From: DASRTE01 sp035316885
Lineage (GTDB): Bacteria > Actinomycetota > Actinomycetes > Jiangellales > Jiangellaceae
DNA length: 8,640 nucleotides
Direction of reading: 5' to 3'
Assembly: GCA_035316885.1 (NCBI GenBank)
Contig: DATHII010000342.1
Span: 1 to 8,640, forward strand
Position 1 is the stretch's first letter. Each line of letters begins with the position of its first letter. Positions 6,355 through 8,640 of this stretch are shown here, piece by piece. The translations under genes and the position numbers were made by a program. Under the pieces are notes generated by a model that saw only the letters and a program-made list of their open reading frames with translations, searched no databases and was not told the origin of the DNA.

Positions 6355-7641
6355 GTGAAGAGAGCTCGCTACCTCGCCGTCGGCATTGCCGCGGCCCTCG
6401 CCCTCACCGCTTGTGGCGACGACAGCACGAGCGAAGAGCCGGAGGCGGAGGAGTCCGCCGCCGCTCCCGAGCCCGCCGACATCCGGCTCTGGCTCAATGG
6501 CCCGGACACCCCCCAGGAGATCCGCGACTGGCTCACGACGGAGTTCGAGGAGCAGAACCCGGGCTCCACGCTCACCATCGAGGAGCAGGAGTGGGAGGGC
6601 CTCGTCGAACGCCTCACCACCTCCCTCGGTAGCGAGACCGAGACCCCCGACGTCGTCGAGGTCGGCAACACGCAGGCCCCGACGTTCACCACCGTGGGCG
6701 CGTTCTCCGACCTGACCGACAGGCTGGACGAGCTCGGCGGCGACGACCTGCTGCCGAGCTTCGTCGAGGCCGGCACCGCCGACGGCCAGACCTCGGCCGT
6801 CCCCTACTACGCGGGATCGTCGTACGTCTTCTACCGCAAGGACCTGTTCGAGGCCTCCGGTCTCGAGGTGCCAACGACCATGCAGGAGTTCGTCGACGCG
6901 GCGATCACGCTCAAGCAAAACAACGCCGCCACCCCGAACTTCTCCGGCTTCTGGCTGCCCGGACAGGACTGGCGCGACGGCCAGGCCTTCATCTGGGACG
7001 CCGGCGGCGACTGGGCGACCGAAGATGGCGACGAGTGGCAGGGCGCGCTGTCCGAACCCGAGTCGCAGGAGGGTCTGGCGCTCGTCCAGCAGCTGTTCAA
7101 CGAGGCCTCCGGTGCGCCGAAGGACGGCAACGAGGCTGACCCGCAGGTGCCCTTCTGCGCCAACGAGATCGGCATGATGCTGCGGCCCGGCTGGGTCCGC
7201 TGGAGCATCGACAACGCCGACATCGGCTGCCCCGACCTGGCTCCCCAGATGGGCGTGTTCCCGCTGCCGGGTTCGGACGGTGAGCCGGCACCGGTGCTGT
7301 TGGGTGGCTCTAACATCGCCATCTCGGCGAACTCGCAAAACCAGCAGCTCGCGTACAACCTGGTCAAGCTCATGCTCTCCGACGAGTACCAGACTCAGAT
7401 GGCCCATGCCGGTCTGACGCCAGCCAAGCTCTCGCTCGCTCCGGAGCTCGGTACCGACGAGTTCGCCCAGGCCGCGGTCGAGGCCGCATCCAACGCGAAG
7501 CTCACCCCGGCAGCGGCGAACTGGGCCGCAGTCGAGGGCAGCCGGGTCCTGGAAGACCTGTTCGTCGACATCGCCAACGGCGGCGACGTCCAGCAGCTCG
7601 CGGAGGAGGCCGACGCGGCCATCGCCGACCAGCTGAACTAG
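6355..7641 (+). CDS. Carbohydrate ABC transporter solute-binding lipoprotein, DasA-like (family 1)
   Basis: The protein is 428 residues, starting at GTG 6355 with an excellent ribosome binding site. It opens with a lipoprotein signal: KRAR, a hydrophobic stretch and lipobox LTAC with the lipidated cysteine at C20, so it should be anchored on the outer face of the membrane. An acidic, Ala/Glu-rich linker (about 21-41) follows. The mature part is a family 1 sugar-binding protein: IRLWLNGPD near 43-51, PDVVEVGNTQ (98-107), and VPYYAGSSYVFYRKDLFEASGL (149-170), a pattern shared with Streptomyces DasA, the N,N'-diacetylchitobiose binder. It would bind a sugar and deliver it to the permease encoded next. 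The amino-sugar/chitobiose substrate is inferred from resemblance only; another oligosaccharide is possible. Two GGAA-N3-TTCC palindromes upstream suggest repressor control, and a long stem-loop after the stop may raise its level above that of the permease. Confidence 0.92.
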   Translation: MKRARYLAVGIAAALALTACGDDSTSEEPEAEESAAAPEPADIRLWLNGPDTPQEIRDWLTTEFEEQNPGSTLTIEEQEWEGLVERLTTSLGSETETPDVVEVGNTQAPTFTTVGAFSDLTDRLDELGGDDLLPSFVEAGTADGQTSAVPYYAGSSYVFYRKDLFEASGLEVPTTMQEFVDAAITLKQNNAATPNFSGFWLPGQDWRDGQAFIWDAGGDWATEDGDEWQGALSEPESQEGLALVQQLFNEASGAPKDGNEADPQVPFCANEIGMMLRPGWVRWSIDNADIGCPDLAPQMGVFPLPGSDGEPAPVLLGGSNIAISANSQNQQLAYNLVKLMLSDEYQTQMAHAGLTPAKLSLAPELGTDEFAQAAVEAASNAKLTPAAANWAAVEGSRVLEDLFVDIANGGDVQQLAEEADAAIADQLN

Positions 7642-7662
7642 CGCTCGCAGGCCCCATCACCC

Positions 7663-7736
7663 ATGCCGTGAAGATTGTCGTGCAGCTTTCAGCGTGCTGC
7701 AGAGCGCGTTACATTGCACGACGATCTTCACGGCAT
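7663..7736. repeat. 22-bp inverted repeat (stem-loop) between solute-binding protein and permease genes
   Basis: The arms 7663-7684 and 7715-7736 pair over 22 positions with one exception, T7676 opposite G7723, which is a G-U pair in RNA. The loop is 30 nt (7685-7714) and itself contains the short palindrome CAGCGTGCTG (7690-7699). The stem begins 21 nt after the upstream stop codon and ends 41 nt before the permease start. There is no T tract after it. A stem at this point in a sugar-transporter operon could stabilise the upstream message or partly stop transcription, giving more binding protein than permease. The near-perfect long stem could equally be a dispersed intergenic repeat that inserted here. 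Confidence 0.85.
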
Positions 7737-7777
7737 CGCGCCGCTCCACGGCCGACGGCCGAGGATGGAGGAGCAGC

Positions 7778-8640
7778 ATGGCGGTGATGACCACTCCCGC
7801 GACCGCGGCGCCCGGCGGGGCGGCGCCGCGGTCGCGGAGGCGGCGCCGCTCGCGGCTGCCGTACGTCCTGCTCGTGCCGTCGGTCGCCGTGCTCCTACTG
7901 GCCGCCGGCTACCCGCTCGGCCGTCAAGTGGTCATGTCGTTGCAGGAGTACGGCCTGGCACAGCAGTTCGGGCAGCCGGCCGAGTGGGTCGGCCTGGACA
8001 ACTACGTCGCGCTGCTCACCGACTCGTACCTGTGGACCGTGGTCCTGCGGTCGATCGCATTCTGCCTGGTGAACGCGTCGCTGACCATGATCGTCGGAGT
8101 TTCGTTCGCGGTCCTGATGACCCAGCTGTCCACCGCAACCAGGCTCATCCTGCAGGTCGGCCTGCTGCTGGCGTGGGCGATGCCCATCCTGGCCTCGCTC
8201 ACCGTGTGGCAGTGGTTGTTCGACACGCAGTACGGGGTGATCAACTGGGTGCTGTCGAACGTGCTCGGGCAGGAGCAGTTCGCCGGCCGGTCGTGGCTGA
8301 TCAGCCCGCTCTCGTTCTACTTCGTGGCCACGGTGATCGTGGTCTGGATGAGCGTGCCGTTCGTCGCCTTCAGCGTGTACGCCGGGCTCACCCAGGTTCC
8401 CGCCGACACGATCGAGGCGGCCGAGATCGACGGCGCCAGCGCTTGGCAGCGCTTCCGAACGATCATTGTTCCGATGATCAAGCCTGTCTTGTTGATCGTC
8501 GGACTGCTGCAGATCATCTGGGATCTGAGGGTATTCACGCAGATCTTCGTGCTCCAGGACGCCGGTGGAGTCGCGCGCGACACCAACCTCATCGGCACGT
8601 ACATCTACCGACTGGGGATCGGCGAGGGGCAGTTCGGGCT
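7778..8640 (+). CDS. Carbohydrate ABC transporter permease, MalF/DasB-like, 3' end cut by window edge
   Basis: Starts at ATG 7778 with GGAGGAG at 7767-7773; 287 codons are visible before the right edge. An Arg-rich cytoplasmic N-terminus (18-26) is followed by a membrane segment (about 29-55), WVGLDNYVALL (70-80), which is typical of MalF-type sugar permeases, and further hydrophobic spans at about 85-115, 123-147, 180-204 and 232-248. The loop EAAEIDGASAWQRFRTIIVP (213-232) is the EAA motif that contacts the ATPase subunit, with the conserved glycine at 219. The sequence resembles DasB-type permeases, agreeing with the DasA-like binding protein upstream. It forms one half of the inner-membrane channel; a second permease probably follows outside the window. 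The ATPase may be encoded elsewhere, as for the shared MsiK ATPase of Streptomyces. The full length and C-terminus cannot be judged. Confidence 0.93.
   Translation, partial: MAVMTTPATAAPGGAAPRSRRRRRSRLPYVLLVPSVAVLLLAAGYPLGRQVVMSLQEYGLAQQFGQPAEWVGLDNYVALLTDSYLWTVVLRSIAFCLVNASLTMIVGVSFAVLMTQLSTATRLILQVGLLLAWAMPILASLTVWQWLFDTQYGVINWVLSNVLGQEQFAGRSWLISPLSFYFVATVIVVWMSVPFVAFSVYAGLTQVPADTIEAAEIDGASAWQRFRTIIVPMIKPVLLIVGLLQIIWDLRVFTQIFVLQDAGGVARDTNLIGTYIYRLGIGEGQFG

Noticed and set aside
6058..7407. Upstream extension of the AbiEi-like frame to a total of 801 residues
   Set aside because: The added part is antisense to the solute-binding protein and its leader, while the family N-terminus begins right after ATG 6057; a GAGG is correctly placed upstream.
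8002..8604. Minus-strand frames of 80 and 95 residues inside the permease
   Set aside because: They are antisense to a clear transmembrane permease with an EAA motif and show no family features.

Overview
The window is GC-rich throughout, with GC-biased third codon positions, purine-rich ribosome binding sites and several GTG starts. This, together with close resemblance of the central gene to mycobacterial-type Mfd, points to a high-GC actinobacterium. The family cannot be fixed from the sequence; a Nocardioides/Jiangella-like lineage would fit.

Layout from left to right. (1) A minus-strand gene running off the left edge encodes an APS kinase (CysC-type P-loop and PAPS-synthesis motifs) preceded by about 260 residues that resemble ATP sulfurylase but have lost its catalytic residues. 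(2) Divergent from it, after a 103-bp gap containing a perfect 13-bp GC-rich inverted repeat, lies a complete mfd gene for the transcription-repair coupling factor. (3) The convergent gap after mfd carries a 19-bp-period direct repeat plus a third, inverted partial copy, abutting the end of (4) a lone minus-strand gene. Its protein has an AbiEi-type antitoxin N-terminal domain and a C-terminal domain resembling DUF559/Vsr-like PD-(D/E)XK nucleases; no toxin gene is adjacent. (5) A 297-bp divergent intergenic region holds two GGAA-N3-TTCC palindromes, probable operators. (6) A carbohydrate ABC importer operon starts there: a DasA-like lipoprotein solute-binding protein, a 136-bp spacer with a 22-bp stem, then the first permease, cut by the right edge. 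The second permease is expected beyond the window.

Functionally these are separate units: sulfate activation, DNA repair/transcription, an accessory defence-like or selfish gene with its repeats, and amino-sugar or oligosaccharide uptake. The parts most worth a second look are the non-coding structures (hairpin in the mfd leader, repeats around the AbiEi-like gene, tandem operators, long stem inside the transporter operon) and the degenerate sulfurylase domain. I saw no tRNA, rRNA, CRISPR array, transposase or phage gene.
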